Below are positions 36,058 to 45,639 of a stretch of 64,000 nucleotides of DNA, one piece after another. The DNA is from an uncultured Pseudacidovorax sp. (GTDB taxonomy: Bacteria; Pseudomonadota; Gammaproteobacteria; Burkholderiales; Burkholderiaceae_C), in NCBI RefSeq assembly GCF_913773995.1, contig NZ_CAJYES010000011.1:1-64000 (forward strand), read 5' to 3'. The notes below the pieces were generated by a model. That model saw only the letters and a program-made list of their open reading frames with translations, had not been told where the DNA came from and did no database searches. Position 1 is the stretch's first letter. Every line of letters starts with the position of its first letter. Made by a program: the position numbers and the translations under genes.

Positions 36058-37950
36058 TCAGCCTCCCTTGCCCGCGCCGGCCGGGTTGCGCCCGCCCAGG
36101 CGGTTCCAGCCCTGCACCGCCAGGCCCACCAGCCCTTCGCGGAACAGCAGCACGCAGGCGATGAAGATGACGCCCTGCACGATCAGCACCCAGGAACCCA
36201 GCGGCGCCAGGTAGTTCTGCAGGGTGACGAAGGTCAGCGCGCCGACGATGGGGCCCAGCAGGGTGCCGATGCCGCCAAGCAGGCTCATCAGCACCACCTC
36301 GCCCGAGGCGTGCCAGTGCACGTCGGTGAGCGAGGCCACGCCGAACACCAGCACCTTCATCGAGCCCGCCAGCCCCGCCAACCCCGCCGACAGGGCGAAG
36401 GCCTGGAGCTTGTAGCGCGACGTGCCGTAGCCCAGTGAGCGGGCGCGCTGCTCGTTGTCGCGCACCGCGCGGATCACCTCACCGAAGGGCGACTGCAGGA
36501 TGCGCACCACGAACAGGTAGGCCGCCAGGAAGACGGCGAGCACCACGTAGTACATGACCATCGAGTTGCCCAGGTCGAACAGGCCGAACAGCCTGCCGCG
36601 CGGCACGTTCTGCAGGCCGTCCTCGCCCCCCGTGAAGCCGGCCTGCACGGCCACGAAGTACACGACCTGCGACAGCGCCAGGGTGATCATGGAGAAGTAG
36701 ATGCCCTGCCGGCGGATGGCCAGCGAGCCGAAGATCAGGCCCAGCAACACGCCCGTGGCCGTGCCGGCCAGCAGGCCGAGCTCGGGCGTGAGCGCCCAGG
36801 CCTTCATGGCCATGCCGCTCGAATAGGCCGCCGCGCCGAAGAATGCCGCGTGACCGAAGGACAGCAGTCCGACGTAGCCCAGCAGCAGGTTGAAGGCCGC
36901 CGCGAAAAGTGCGAAGCACAGCACCTTCATCAGGAAGGTGGGGTAGAGCACCAGCGGCGCCACCAGCGCCAGGGCCAGCAGCAGCCACCAGCCCAGCACC
37001 TGGTACCTGCGCGCCAGGCGCAAGCTGACGCGGGTGGCCTCGGCCGCCACGGTGTTCTGCACCTGCAGCGGCCGGCCGAACAGGCCCGAGGGCTTGACCA
37101 GCAGCACGATGGCCATGATCACGAAAATCACGAAGTTGGAGGCCTCGGGATAGACGACCTTGGTGAGCCCCTCGATCACGCCCAGGCCGAGGCCGCTCAC
37201 GATGGCGCCGCCGATCGAGCCCATGCCGCCGATGACCACCACCGCGAACACCACGACCACCAGGTTGGAGCCCATGAGCGGGCTGACCTGGTAGATGGGC
37301 GCGGCCACCACGCCGGCAAGGGCAGCCAGCGCGACGCCCAGGGCATAGGTCAGCGTGATGTAGCGCGGCACGTTGATGCCGAAGGACTTGACCGTCGCGG
37401 GGTTCTCGGTGGCGGCGCGCAGCACGGCGCCCAGCCGCGTGCGCTCCATCAGCAGCCAGACGCCCACGCACACCACCAGCGAGATGACGATGGCCCAGGT
37501 GCGGTACAGCGGTAGGAACATGAAGCCCAGGTCGATGCCGCCCATCAGCTGCTCCGGGATGGCATAGGGCAGGCCGGAGACGCCATAGGCCTGCCGGAAC
37601 GCGCCCTCGATGCACAGCGCCAGCCCGAAGGTCAGCAGCAGGCCGTAGAGGTGGTCCATCTTGTAGGTGCGCGCGATGATGGTCTTCTCCAGCACCACGG
37701 CGAGCACGGCCATGATGAGCGGCGCCAGCACCAGCGCCCCCCAGTAGCCGATGCCCAGGTAATTCAGCAGCATCCAGGCGACGAAGGCGCCGGCCGTGTA
37801 CTGCGCGCCGTGCGCGAAGTTGATGATGTTGAGCAACCCGAATATGACGGCCAGCCCGATGGACAGCGTGGCGTAGAAGGCGCCGTTGATCAGCCCCAGC
37901 AGCAGCTGGCTCAGCAGCGCGGAGGACGGGATCCCGAAGATGTCGAACAT
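36058..37950 (-). CDS. livHM: Fused LivH-LivM permease of a branched-chain-type ABC importer
   Basis: A 630-residue inner-membrane protein. Residues 1 to about 295 are LivH-like (INGAFYATLSIGLAVIFGLL, IGGMGSIGGAIVSGLGLG); residues from about 315 are LivM-like (NLLLGYVGLLSFGHAAFFG, GGIGTLLGPIVGALTF). The two are usually separate genes. LivF and LivG genes lie immediately upstream, so the importer has one fused permease chain and two ATPases. The substrate is probably an aromatic or amide compound rather than leucine, judging by the SDR, cupin and Dabb neighbours. Confidence 0.9.
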   Translation of the reverse strand: MFDIFGIPSSALLSQLLLGLINGAFYATLSIGLAVIFGLLNIINFAHGAQYTAGAFVAWMLLNYLGIGYWGALVLAPLIMAVLAVVLEKTIIARTYKMDHLYGLLLTFGLALCIEGAFRQAYGVSGLPYAIPEQLMGGIDLGFMFLPLYRTWAIVISLVVCVGVWLLMERTRLGAVLRAATENPATVKSFGINVPRYITLTYALGVALAALAGVVAAPIYQVSPLMGSNLVVVVFAVVVIGGMGSIGGAIVSGLGLGVIEGLTKVVYPEASNFVIFVIMAIVLLVKPSGLFGRPLQVQNTVAAEATRVSLRLARRYQVLGWWLLLALALVAPLVLYPTFLMKVLCFALFAAAFNLLLGYVGLLSFGHAAFFGAAAYSSGMAMKAWALTPELGLLAGTATGVLLGLIFGSLAIRRQGIYFSMITLALSQVVYFVAVQAGFTGGEDGLQNVPRGRLFGLFDLGNSMVMYYVVLAVFLAAYLFVVRILQSPFGEVIRAVRDNEQRARSLGYGTSRYKLQAFALSAGLAGLAGSMKVLVFGVASLTDVHWHASGEVVLMSLLGGIGTLLGPIVGALTFVTLQNYLAPLGSWVLIVQGVIFIACVLLFREGLVGLAVQGWNRLGGRNPAGAGKGG

Positions 37951-37971
37951 GTGTGATTTCCTGCTGCTGCG

Positions 37972-38663
<692 letters not shown>

Positions 38664-38664
<1 letters not shown>

Positions 38665-39431
38665 CACGCGGCCTCCTGCACGGCTTCGACGCCCATGTAG
38701 GCGGTGATGACGCGCTCGTCGGTCGAGACGCGCTGGTAGTCGCCCTCGGCCAGGATGCTGCCGCGTGCCAGCACGGTGATCGTGTGGCACAGCTCCGAGA
38801 CGACAGACAGGTTGTGCTCCACCATCAGCACCGTGCGATGGGCCGACACGCGCCGGATCAGCGCGGTGATGCGGGCGACGTCCTCCTGGCCCAGGCCGGC
38901 CATGGGCTCGTCGAGCAGCAGCATGCGCGGGTCCAGCGCCAGCGTCATCGCGATCTCCAGCGCGCGCTTGCGGCCATAGGGCAGTTGCGCTGCGCGGGTG
39001 TCGGCATCGGCCTCCAGGCCAACCTCGCCCAGAAGCCGCCGGGCCTCACCGTCCAGATGGCTCATGGCGCGGGCCGGTCGCCAGAACTGCGGGCCCAGGC
39101 CGGTGCGCTGCAGCAGCGCGACGCGCACGTTCTGCAGGGCCGTGAGGCCCAGGAACACGGCCGAGATCTGGAAGGAGCGGACCAGCCCCAGCCGCGCCAC
39201 GGCTTCCTGCTGCAGCCGGGTCACGTCGCGACCGAAATAGGCGATGCGGCCCGCATCGGGCTGCAACACCTTGGTCAGCAGGTTGAAGCAGGTGGTCTTG
39301 CCGGCCCCGTTGGGACCGATCAGCGCGTGGATGGTGCCCTCGCGCACGGTCAGCGACACGTTGTCGACGGCCTTGAAGCCGCCGAAGCGCTTGGTGAGCC
39401 CCTCGCAGGCCAGGGCGATGCGTTCAGCCAT
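38664..39431 (-). CDS. livG: ABC transporter ATPase LivG
   Basis: A 255-residue ABC ATPase: Walker A GPNGAGKT, the LivG-type switch region GLVRSFQISAVF, a degenerate signature LPYGRKRALEIA, Walker B MLLLDEPMAGL and MVEHN. The signature lacks the usual LSGG, as in many LivG proteins (LPYGxQR). It precedes livF and follows the SDR gene by 9 bp. Confidence 0.92.
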
Positions 39432-39440
39432 GAGGTCTCC

Positions 39441-40220
39441 TCACATGCGGGCGAGCATGCCGCCGTCGATGGCCACGACCTGGCCGTTGATGAAGGCGCC
39501 GCTGCGGCCGGCAAAGGCCACGACCAGCGGTGCGATGTCCTCGGGCTCGGCCCAGCGGCCGGCGGGCACGGACTGCTCGATGAAGGCCTGGAAGCCTTCG
39601 CGCGCCTGCAGTGCCGACGTGAAGCGCGTCTTGACGAAGCCGGGGGCCAGCGCGTTGCAGGTGATGCCCTGGGGGCCGTACTCGACGGCGATGGCCCGCG
39701 TGAGGGCGGCCAGTGCGCCCTTGGCCGTGGCATAGGCCGCGATGCCCGGCATGGTGGCCTGGCCCGCTACCGACGACATGTTGACCACCGTGCCGCGGCC
39801 GGCGGCCACCATGACGGGCAGCACGGCGTGGCAGCAGTTGAAGGCGCCTTCCACATGCACCGCCTGGATCTGCTTCCACTCGTCGAGGGACATCTCGACC
39901 AGCGGCTTGCGGTTCTGGTTGCCGGCGTTGTTGACCAGGATGTCGGGGGCCCAGCCCGTCGTCTGCAGCTGCGCGACTTCGGCATGCACGGCATCGCTGT
40001 CGGTCACGCTGAAGACGGCACCGCGGGCCTCGATGCCCGTCGCCTGCAGCTGCGCGACGGCGGCAGCGCAGGCATCGGCGGCCAGGTCGTTGACGACGAC
40101 GCGGGCACCCGCGCCCCCCAGGCTGCGCGCAATGGCGAAGCCCAGGCCCGAGGCCGCGCCGGTCACCAGCGCGGTGCGGCCGGCAAGGCCGAAGGTCTCG
40201 GCCAGAAAGGCTGGATTCAA
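39441..40220 (-). CDS. Short-chain dehydrogenase/reductase of the liv cluster, TTG start
   Basis: A 259-residue SDR: TGAASGLG cofactor loop, VNDLA, NNAG, Ser in NMSSVAGQ, YATAK (YxxxK). The best start is the TTG at 40220, because AAGGAGACAAGC lies directly upstream and no ATG occurs near the Rossmann strand. It is the first gene of the leftward operon and probably acts on the compound brought in by LivKHMGF. Confidence 0.85.
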   Translation of the reverse strand: MNPAFLAETFGLAGRTALVTGAASGLGFAIARSLGGAGARVVVNDLAADACAAAVAQLQATGIEARGAVFSVTDSDAVHAEVAQLQTTGWAPDILVNNAGNQNRKPLVEMSLDEWKQIQAVHVEGAFNCCHAVLPVMVAAGRGTVVNMSSVAGQATMPGIAAYATAKGALAALTRAIAVEYGPQGITCNALAPGFVKTRFTSALQAREGFQAFIEQSVPAGRWAEPEDIAPLVVAFAGRSGAFINGQVVAIDGGMLARM

Positions 40221-40292
40221 GCTTGTCTCCTTGTTCGATGGCGGCAGCCAGGTGCCGCACGCATGGCGTTGCGCCTTGTGCTGAATGAGTAA

Positions 40293-40340
40293 AAGTCTCG
40301 CTTCATGAGACTTGACACGATTTGTACTATACGAAAGAAT
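40293..40340 (+). promoter_or_regulatory. Promoter and overlapping inverted repeat for the cupin-livK operon
   Basis: TTGACA (40312-40317) and AAGAAT (40335-40340) are spaced by 17 bp and suit a sigma70 promoter reading right. AAGTCTC-GCTTCAT-GAGACTT (40293-40313), with 7-bp arms, runs into the -35 box. An imperfect palindrome TTTGTA-CTA-TACGAA lies in the spacer. The IclR regulator at 42166 is the natural candidate to bind here. Confidence 0.6.
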
Positions 40341-40406
40341 TTTTCGGCTATCCAAGCTTTCGACCTCCGGGGAAACCCGGCCCATCCATCCAAGGAGACA
40401 TCCGTC

Positions 40407-40805
40407 ATGGCGCTAGAAACACCCGGCGAGGCCGGGGCCCACCTGCTCGGCCCACTGGCCTCCCATTACCTCGATGTGGAGGCGCTGCCGTGGAAGCCGA
40501 CGCAGGTGCCCGGCATCGACATCAAGGTGCTCGTGCAGGACAAGGAGACGGGGCTGCTCACGGCCCTCTTCCGCTGGCAGCCGGGCACGGAGCTGCCCAT
40601 GCACGAGCATGTGGAGATCGAGCAGAGCTACATCCTCGAAGGTTCCATCGTGGATGCCGAGGGCGAGGCGCGGGCCGGCGGCTATGTCTGGCGACCGCGC
40701 GGCAATCGCCATGTGGCCCGGTCGCCCCACGGCGCGCTGGTGCTCTCGTTCTTCCTCAAGCCCAACGTGTTCATCGACCAGTTCGCCGGCCAGAAGCTGG
40801 AATAG
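40407..40805 (+). CDS. Cupin-domain protein (ChrR-type)
   Basis: A 132-residue single cupin: GTELPMHEHVEIEQSYILEG carries the H-x-H-x4-E first motif; GGYVWRPRGNRHVARSP carries the second-motif His. One metal site is therefore complete. Related cupins include acetylacetone-cleaving enzymes and ChrR-like anti-sigma domains; no sigma factor is nearby, so an enzymatic role is more likely. AAGGAGACA precedes the ATG. It heads the cupin-livK-iclR run. Confidence 0.83.
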   Translation: MALETPGEAGAHLLGPLASHYLDVEALPWKPTQVPGIDIKVLVQDKETGLLTALFRWQPGTELPMHEHVEIEQSYILEGSIVDAEGEARAGGYVWRPRGNRHVARSPHGALVLSFFLKPNVFIDQFAGQKLE

Positions 40806-40855
40806 CGCGGCCCGTCGCCCGCCTTGCATCCCATACCCACAACAGGAGACAACCC

Positions 40856-42073
40856 ATGAAGAAGCATCCCACCCTCGCCTGCGCCGCCGCAGGCCTGCTG
40901 AGCCTGGCCATGGCCGGCGCCGCCCATGCGCAGACGGTGTCCAACGACGTCGTCAAGATCGGCCTGCTGAACGACCAGTCGGGCCTGTTTGCCGACATGT
41001 CGGGCAAGATGTCCATCGAGGCCGTGAAGATGGCCATCGACGACTTCGGCGGCAAGGTGCTGGGCAAGCCGATCCAGATCGTGTCGGCCGACCACCAGAA
41101 CAAGGTGGACATCGGCCTGGCCATCGCCCGCAAGTGGTACGAGCAGGAAGGCGTGGACATGATCCTGGACGTGCCCAACTCGGCCATCGCGCTGGGCGTG
41201 CAGGAGCTGACCAAGCAGATGAACCGCGTGGCCATCTTCACCAGCCCCGGCACCTCCGACCTCACCGGCAAGGCCTGCTCGCCCAACGGCGTGCACTGGA
41301 CCTACGACACCTATGCCTATGCCTCCGGCGCAGCGTCGGGCGTGATGGCCGAGGGCGGCAAGAGCTGGTTCTTCATCACCTCCGATTACGCCTTCGGCCA
41401 TGCGCTGGAGCGCGACGCCTCCGCCGTCGTGAAGGCGCAGGGCGGGCAGGTGCTCGGTGCCATCCGGCACCCCATCGGCAGCTCGGACTTCTCCTCCTAT
41501 CTGGTTCAGGCCCAGGCCAGCAAGGCGCAGGTGATCGGCCTGGCCAACGGCAGCGCCGACACCATCAACACCATGAAGCAGGCGCGCGAGTTCGGCATCG
41601 GCACCGGCAAGCAGCGCATCGCGGCGCTGTACATGGGCATCAACGACGTGCACAGCATGGGCCTGGCCATCGGCCAGGACATCAACCTGGTGGAGGCCTT
41701 CTACTGGGACCAGAGCCCCGAGAGTCGCCAATGGTCCGAACGCTTCTACAAGGTCGCGGGCCGCATGCCTTCGGGCGTGCAGGCCAGCAACTATGCGGCC
41801 ACGCTGCACTACCTCAAGGCCGTGCAGGCGGCCGGCACCGACGAGGCCGGCGCGGTCATGAAGAAGATGCACGAGATGAAGATCAACGACCTGATGACCA
41901 AGGACGGCACCATCCGCGAGGACGGCCGCGTGATGCGCGACCTGTACCTCTACAAGATCAAGAAGCCGTCCGAATCCAAGCGGCCGTGGGACTACTACAC
42001 GGTGGTGCGCACCATCCCCGCGCAGCAGGCCTTCAAGGCGCCGGACCCGGCCTGCCCGCTGGTCAAGAAGTAA
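40856..42073 (+). CDS. livK: Branched-chain-type ABC substrate-binding protein LivK
   Basis: A 405-residue periplasmic protein: signal peptide ending GAAHAQ, then the type I binding fold (VVKIGLLNDQSGLFADMSGKM without charge clusters, IASDYAFGHALERDA equivalent at FFITSDYAFGH). The conserved FxQSPESRQW-like segment WDQSPESRQWS is common in binding proteins for aromatic compounds and urea/amide analogues. CAGGAGAC precedes the ATG. It is the soluble partner of the LivHM-F-G genes transcribed the other way. Confidence 0.9.
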   Translation: MKKHPTLACAAAGLLSLAMAGAAHAQTVSNDVVKIGLLNDQSGLFADMSGKMSIEAVKMAIDDFGGKVLGKPIQIVSADHQNKVDIGLAIARKWYEQEGVDMILDVPNSAIALGVQELTKQMNRVAIFTSPGTSDLTGKACSPNGVHWTYDTYAYASGAASGVMAEGGKSWFFITSDYAFGHALERDASAVVKAQGGQVLGAIRHPIGSSDFSSYLVQAQASKAQVIGLANGSADTINTMKQAREFGIGTGKQRIAALYMGINDVHSMGLAIGQDINLVEAFYWDQSPESRQWSERFYKVAGRMPSGVQASNYAATLHYLKAVQAAGTDEAGAVMKKMHEMKINDLMTKDGTIREDGRVMRDLYLYKIKKPSESKRPWDYYTVVRTIPAQQAFKAPDPACPLVKK

Positions 42074-42165
42074 GCAGCTTCACACTGCGGCGGTGGCCCC
42101 GCGTGGGCCTGCCCGGAAAGACCTGCGCGATAAACTGCCGCCGCCCCTGGAGAGCCCCGTCCCCG

Positions 42166-43029
42166 ATGTCCCACAGCGATCCTGACGAGTCCACCGACGC
42201 TGCCGGCGCCCGCGGCAACGGCACGCCCGATGGCAGCCTGGACAAGATGCTCAGCATCCTGAACCTCTTCACCGAGGACAACAGCGCCATCACCCAGGAG
42301 GACATCGTGGCGCACATCGGCTGCTCGCGCGCCACGGCCTATCGCTACCTGAAGTCGCTGTCCACCGCGGGCCTGATCAGCCCGGTGCACGGCGGCGCGT
42401 ACGTGGTGGGCTCGCGCATCATCGAGCTTGATCGCCTGCTGCGCCTGCGCGATCCGATCCTGCTGGCCGCCCGGGACGTGATGGCCACGCTGGCCCGGGA
42501 GCAGAAGGTCAACGTCATGCTCTGCGCCTACTACGGCGACAAGGTGATGTGTGCCGACACCGAATGGCCTGACACCAGCTACACCTCCAGCTACGAGCGC
42601 GGCAAGCCGATGCCGATGTTCCTGGGCGCGACGGCCAAGGCCATCCTGGCCCACCTCACGCCCTATCAGCAGCGCAACCTGATGCTGTGGCACCCGGCCG
42701 AGATCCGCGCCGCCGGCCTGGGCGACAACTGGGACGAGTTCCGCGCCAACATGCGCCGCGTGCGCAAGGAGGGCGTGGTCGTCTCGCACGGCGAGATCGA
42801 CAAGGGCCTGATCGGCGTGGGTGCTCCGATCTTCAGCGCCGAGCAGAAGGTGCTGGGCAGCCTGGTGGCCATCGTGCCGGCCAAGGGCCGGGCGGCGAGT
42901 GCGGCGGCACTGGAGCGCCTACGCGGTGCGGTGCAGCAGGCAGCGCAGGCCCTCACGGACAAGCTGCGCGCCGGGCAGCGTGATGCGCCCCCCGCGCGCG
43001 CCTCGCGGCCGCGGCGCATCGAGGGCTGA
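42166..43029 (+). CDS. IclR-family regulator 2 (liv cluster)
   Basis: A 287-residue protein: winged HTH (ITQEDIVAHIGCSRATAYRYL, residues about 43-63) and IclR effector domain (PMPMFLGATAKAILAHL, KEGVVVSHGEIDKGLIGVGAPIF). A polar N-terminal tail precedes the HTH. The start at 42166 lies 92 bp after livK. It differs clearly from the other two IclR proteins in this window and probably responds to the compound taken up by the liv system. It converges on a GntR gene. Confidence 0.88.
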   Translation: MSHSDPDESTDAAGARGNGTPDGSLDKMLSILNLFTEDNSAITQEDIVAHIGCSRATAYRYLKSLSTAGLISPVHGGAYVVGSRIIELDRLLRLRDPILLAARDVMATLAREQKVNVMLCAYYGDKVMCADTEWPDTSYTSSYERGKPMPMFLGATAKAILAHLTPYQQRNLMLWHPAEIRAAGLGDNWDEFRANMRRVRKEGVVVSHGEIDKGLIGVGAPIFSAEQKVLGSLVAIVPAKGRAASAAALERLRGAVQQAAQALTDKLRAGQRDAPPARASRPRRIEG

Positions 43030-43059
43030 CCGCGCGGCCCGCGGCGCGGGCCGGGCCGA

Positions 43060-43785
43060 TCAACCCTTCTTGTCGGGTGCAGCGGCACTGTCGCGCTCGT
43101 GCTCGAAGATGCTGGCCGTGCGCCGGTAATGCTCCGCCAGCAATGCCCGCGCCTGTTCCAGCTCGCCCCGCATGACGGCGTCGAAGATCGCGCGGTGCTC
43201 GTCGTGCTCGTTGCGCCGCTTGTAGGCCACGCGGGCGGCGAGCTGGCGGAAGCGGTAGGCCTGGTCGTAGAGCTGCTCGCAGAAGCCCAGCAACAGTGAG
43301 GAGCCGCAGCCCGCCAGCAGGGCGCGATGGAAGGCCCGGTGCTGGCGCTCCCACTCCGGGTTCTCGGCATAGGCGTCGTCGGAGATCGACCGGGGCGTGC
43401 GCGACAGGCGATGGAAGGCCAGCACCAGCGGCTCCTCCCACTCCGGCCCGCGGCGGGCGAAGGCCTGGCCGATGGCCAGCGACTCCACCGCCACGCGGGT
43501 GTTCACGAGGTCTTCCAGTTGAGCCTGCGTGGCCTGCGCCACCGCGAAGCCGCGCTGGTCGTTGTGCACCACCCATTCCTCGCTGGCCAGTCGGTTGAGC
43601 GCCTCGCGCAGCGGACTCGCGCCCACCTGATAGCGCTCGCGCAACTCGTGCATCAGCAACTTGCGGCCGGGCTGCCAATGGCCGGCCAGCACATCGGCCC
43701 TCAGGCGCTCGTAGGTCTGGCGCGCCAGCGTGGGCGACGAGGCATCGGCGACAGCCGCGGGCCCTGGGAGAATCCCTGAATCCAT
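43060..43785 (-). CDS. GntR-family regulator, FCD (FadR-like) subfamily
   Basis: A 241-residue protein: N-terminal winged HTH (GRKLLMHELRERYQVGASPLREAL) and all-helical FCD domain with metal/ligand residues in HRAFHRALLAGCGS and HDEHRAIFDAVMRGE. The ATG at 43785 was preferred over open frame to 43908 that would cross the divergent operator. It is divergent from the FAH-family operon and probably represses it until its carboxylate inducer binds. Confidence 0.88.
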   Translation of the reverse strand: MDSGILPGPAAVADASSPTLARQTYERLRADVLAGHWQPGRKLLMHELRERYQVGASPLREALNRLASEEWVVHNDQRGFAVAQATQAQLEDLVNTRVAVESLAIGQAFARRGPEWEEPLVLAFHRLSRTPRSISDDAYAENPEWERQHRAFHRALLAGCGSSLLLGFCEQLYDQAYRFRQLAARVAYKRRNEHDEHRAIFDAVMRGELEQARALLAEHYRRTASIFEHERDSAAAPDKKG

Positions 43786-43790
43786 TTTTA

Positions 43791-43851
43791 TCGACAAAAC
43801 ATCCTCTCGATATTTAATATCGCCAAACACCAGTGAACAGGGGTTTGTCGA
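43791..43851. promoter_or_regulatory. Nested palindromes between gntR and the FAH operon
   Basis: TCGACAAA (43791-43798) pairs with TTTGTCGA (43844-43851), and inside lies the perfect palindrome CGATATT-T-AATATCG (43808-43822). The 71-bp space between the two start codons must hold both promoters; A/T-rich sequence here contrasts with the GC-rich genes. The outer or inner pair is a good operator candidate for the GntR protein. Confidence 0.6.
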
Positions 43852-43855
43852 AATT

Positions 43856-44713
43856 ATGTCCAGATATGCGCGCGTGACGCCACCGGGGCGGCCCACCCAA
43901 TGGGCCATGGAGCGTGGGGGCGAGTTGTGGGGCCTGGGCGATCAGGTGCCCGCCGGAGTGCACGACACGGCCTGGCTCGACCTGTTGGCCCATGGCCCCA
44001 GCGCTCGGCAGCTCGAGCAGGCCGAGCCGCTGGCGCACGACTCCGTCCGTTGGGAGCTGCCGGTCGCGCGACCGGGCAAGGTGATCTGCCTGGGCCTGAA
44101 CTACGCCGCCCATGCCGCCGAGGGCGGCAACGCGGCGCCCGAGTACCCCAGCTTCTTCATGCGGGGCGCCAGCTCGCTGATCGCCCACGGCGCGCCGCTG
44201 GTGCGTCCGCGCGTGTCGGACAAGCTGGACTTCGAGGCCGAACTCGCGGTGGTGATCGGCCGCCGCGCGCGGCACCTCAGCGAGGCCGATGCCCTGTCGG
44301 CCGTGGCGGGCTACGCCTGCTTCAACGACGGCACGCTGCGGGACTACCAGCGCCGCACGGCCCAATGGACCATCGGCAAGAACTTCGACGGCACCGGCGG
44401 CTTCGGTCCCTGGCTGGTGCCGGCGGCCGACCTGCCGCCTGGCGCGGCGGGCCTGAAGATCGAGTCGCGGCTGAACGGCCGCGTGATGCAGAGCGACGAC
44501 ACCGGCCACATGATCGTCACGGTGGCCCGGGCGCTGGTGCTGCTGAGCGAGGTGCTCACGCTGGAGCCGGGCGATGTCATCGCCATGGGCACGCCCTCGG
44601 GTGTGGGCTATGCGCGCACGCCGCCGGTGTGGATGCAGCCGGGCGATCGCATCGAGATCGAGATCGAAGGCGTGGGCCTGCTGGCCAACCCCGTGGTGCA
44701 GGAGGAAGGCTGA
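43856..44713 (+). CDS. Fumarylacetoacetate-hydrolase-family protein
   Basis: A 285-residue protein: KVICLGLNYAAHAAEGG opens the FAH fold; metal ligands are seen in DKLDFEAELAVVIG (E-x-E) and FNDGTLRDYQ (Asp); IAMGTPSGVGYARTPP is the closing motif. Family members hydrolyse C-C bonds of acylpyruvates, decarboxylate oxaloacetate-type acids or hydrate 2-oxopent-4-enoates. It is first of the GntR-controlled operon and the next gene begins 1 bp after its stop. Confidence 0.88.
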   Translation: MSRYARVTPPGRPTQWAMERGGELWGLGDQVPAGVHDTAWLDLLAHGPSARQLEQAEPLAHDSVRWELPVARPGKVICLGLNYAAHAAEGGNAAPEYPSFFMRGASSLIAHGAPLVRPRVSDKLDFEAELAVVIGRRARHLSEADALSAVAGYACFNDGTLRDYQRRTAQWTIGKNFDGTGGFGPWLVPAADLPPGAAGLKIESRLNGRVMQSDDTGHMIVTVARALVLLSEVLTLEPGDVIAMGTPSGVGYARTPPVWMQPGDRIEIEIEGVGLLANPVVQEEG

Positions 44714-44714
44714 G

Positions 44715-45563
44715 ATGGAACCCGTCATCACCCGCCTGCCCGACGACTTCCGCTGGCCGGGCGGCCACCGGCTCGCCGTCATCTTCAACATCGCCTACGA
44801 GGCCTGGTCGGACGGCCAGGCGCCGGGCATCGGCCCCATGGGCAATGTGCTCAAGCCGGGCTTCTTCGACACCAATGCCCACTCCTGGGCGAGCTTCGGC
44901 CTGGTGCGCGGCATCCACCGCCTGCTGGGCATTGCGCAGAAGCACAGCGTGCGCACCAGCGTGATGGTCAACGGCGTCATCTGCGAGCGCGATCCGGCCA
45001 CGGTGCGCAAGCTGGCCGAACTGGGCCACGAGGTCATCAACCATTCCTGGGGCATGGACGTGATCCCGGTCTATTTCGACGAGGCCGGCGAGCGCGCCAA
45101 CCTGGCGCGCAACCATGACCTGCTCACGGCCACGGCCGGCGTGGCGCCCCTCGGCTGGATTAGCCCGCGCGGCACCGGCAGTCCCATCAGCTCGCGCCTG
45201 CTGGCCGAGGCGGGCTACCTGCACCACGGCGACGTCAACGACGACGACCGGCCTTATGTGATGGACTTCGGTGGCCAGCGCATCGTCGGCATCCCGCTCA
45301 CCATGGACGTGAACGACCTGCCCACCTGCATCCGCTACGGCCAGGGCCCGCGCCACATGCTGGAGACCTTCGAGGACACCTTCGCCGCCATGCGCGCCGA
45401 GCCCGTGCCGCTGATGCTGGACGTGACGGCCCACACGCATGTGATGGGCCGGCCTTCCGGCGCCTGGGTCTACGACGAGATCATGGCCCGCGTGAAGCAG
45501 GCCGGCGATGTGTGGATCTGTACCCGCGAAGAGATGGCGCGGCACGTGCTCGCTTCCGTCTGA
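44715..45563 (+). CDS. Polysaccharide-deacetylase-fold hydrolase (PuuE/imidase-like)
   Basis: A 282-residue protein with the NodB-type fold: VIFNIAYEAWSDG at the start, RTSVMVNGVICERDPATV, NHSWGMD (His pair region) and WISPRGTGSPISSRLL. The usual first Asp of the DD motif is replaced by NIAYE, as in the PuuE/cyclic-amide-hydrolase-like subset rather than true sugar deacetylases. It has no signal peptide, so it acts in the cytoplasm on a small molecule. It sits 1 bp after the FAH-family gene. Confidence 0.78.
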   Translation: MEPVITRLPDDFRWPGGHRLAVIFNIAYEAWSDGQAPGIGPMGNVLKPGFFDTNAHSWASFGLVRGIHRLLGIAQKHSVRTSVMVNGVICERDPATVRKLAELGHEVINHSWGMDVIPVYFDEAGERANLARNHDLLTATAGVAPLGWISPRGTGSPISSRLLAEAGYLHHGDVNDDDRPYVMDFGGQRIVGIPLTMDVNDLPTCIRYGQGPRHMLETFEDTFAAMRAEPVPLMLDVTAHTHVMGRPSGAWVYDEIMARVKQAGDVWICTREEMARHVLASV

Positions 45564-45639
45564 GCCACCGGGCTGCCGGGCAGCCCACCGGTCCGAGCCG
45601 TCGCAGAAGCGGCCGGGCCATTTCCCAGGAGACAAAGAC

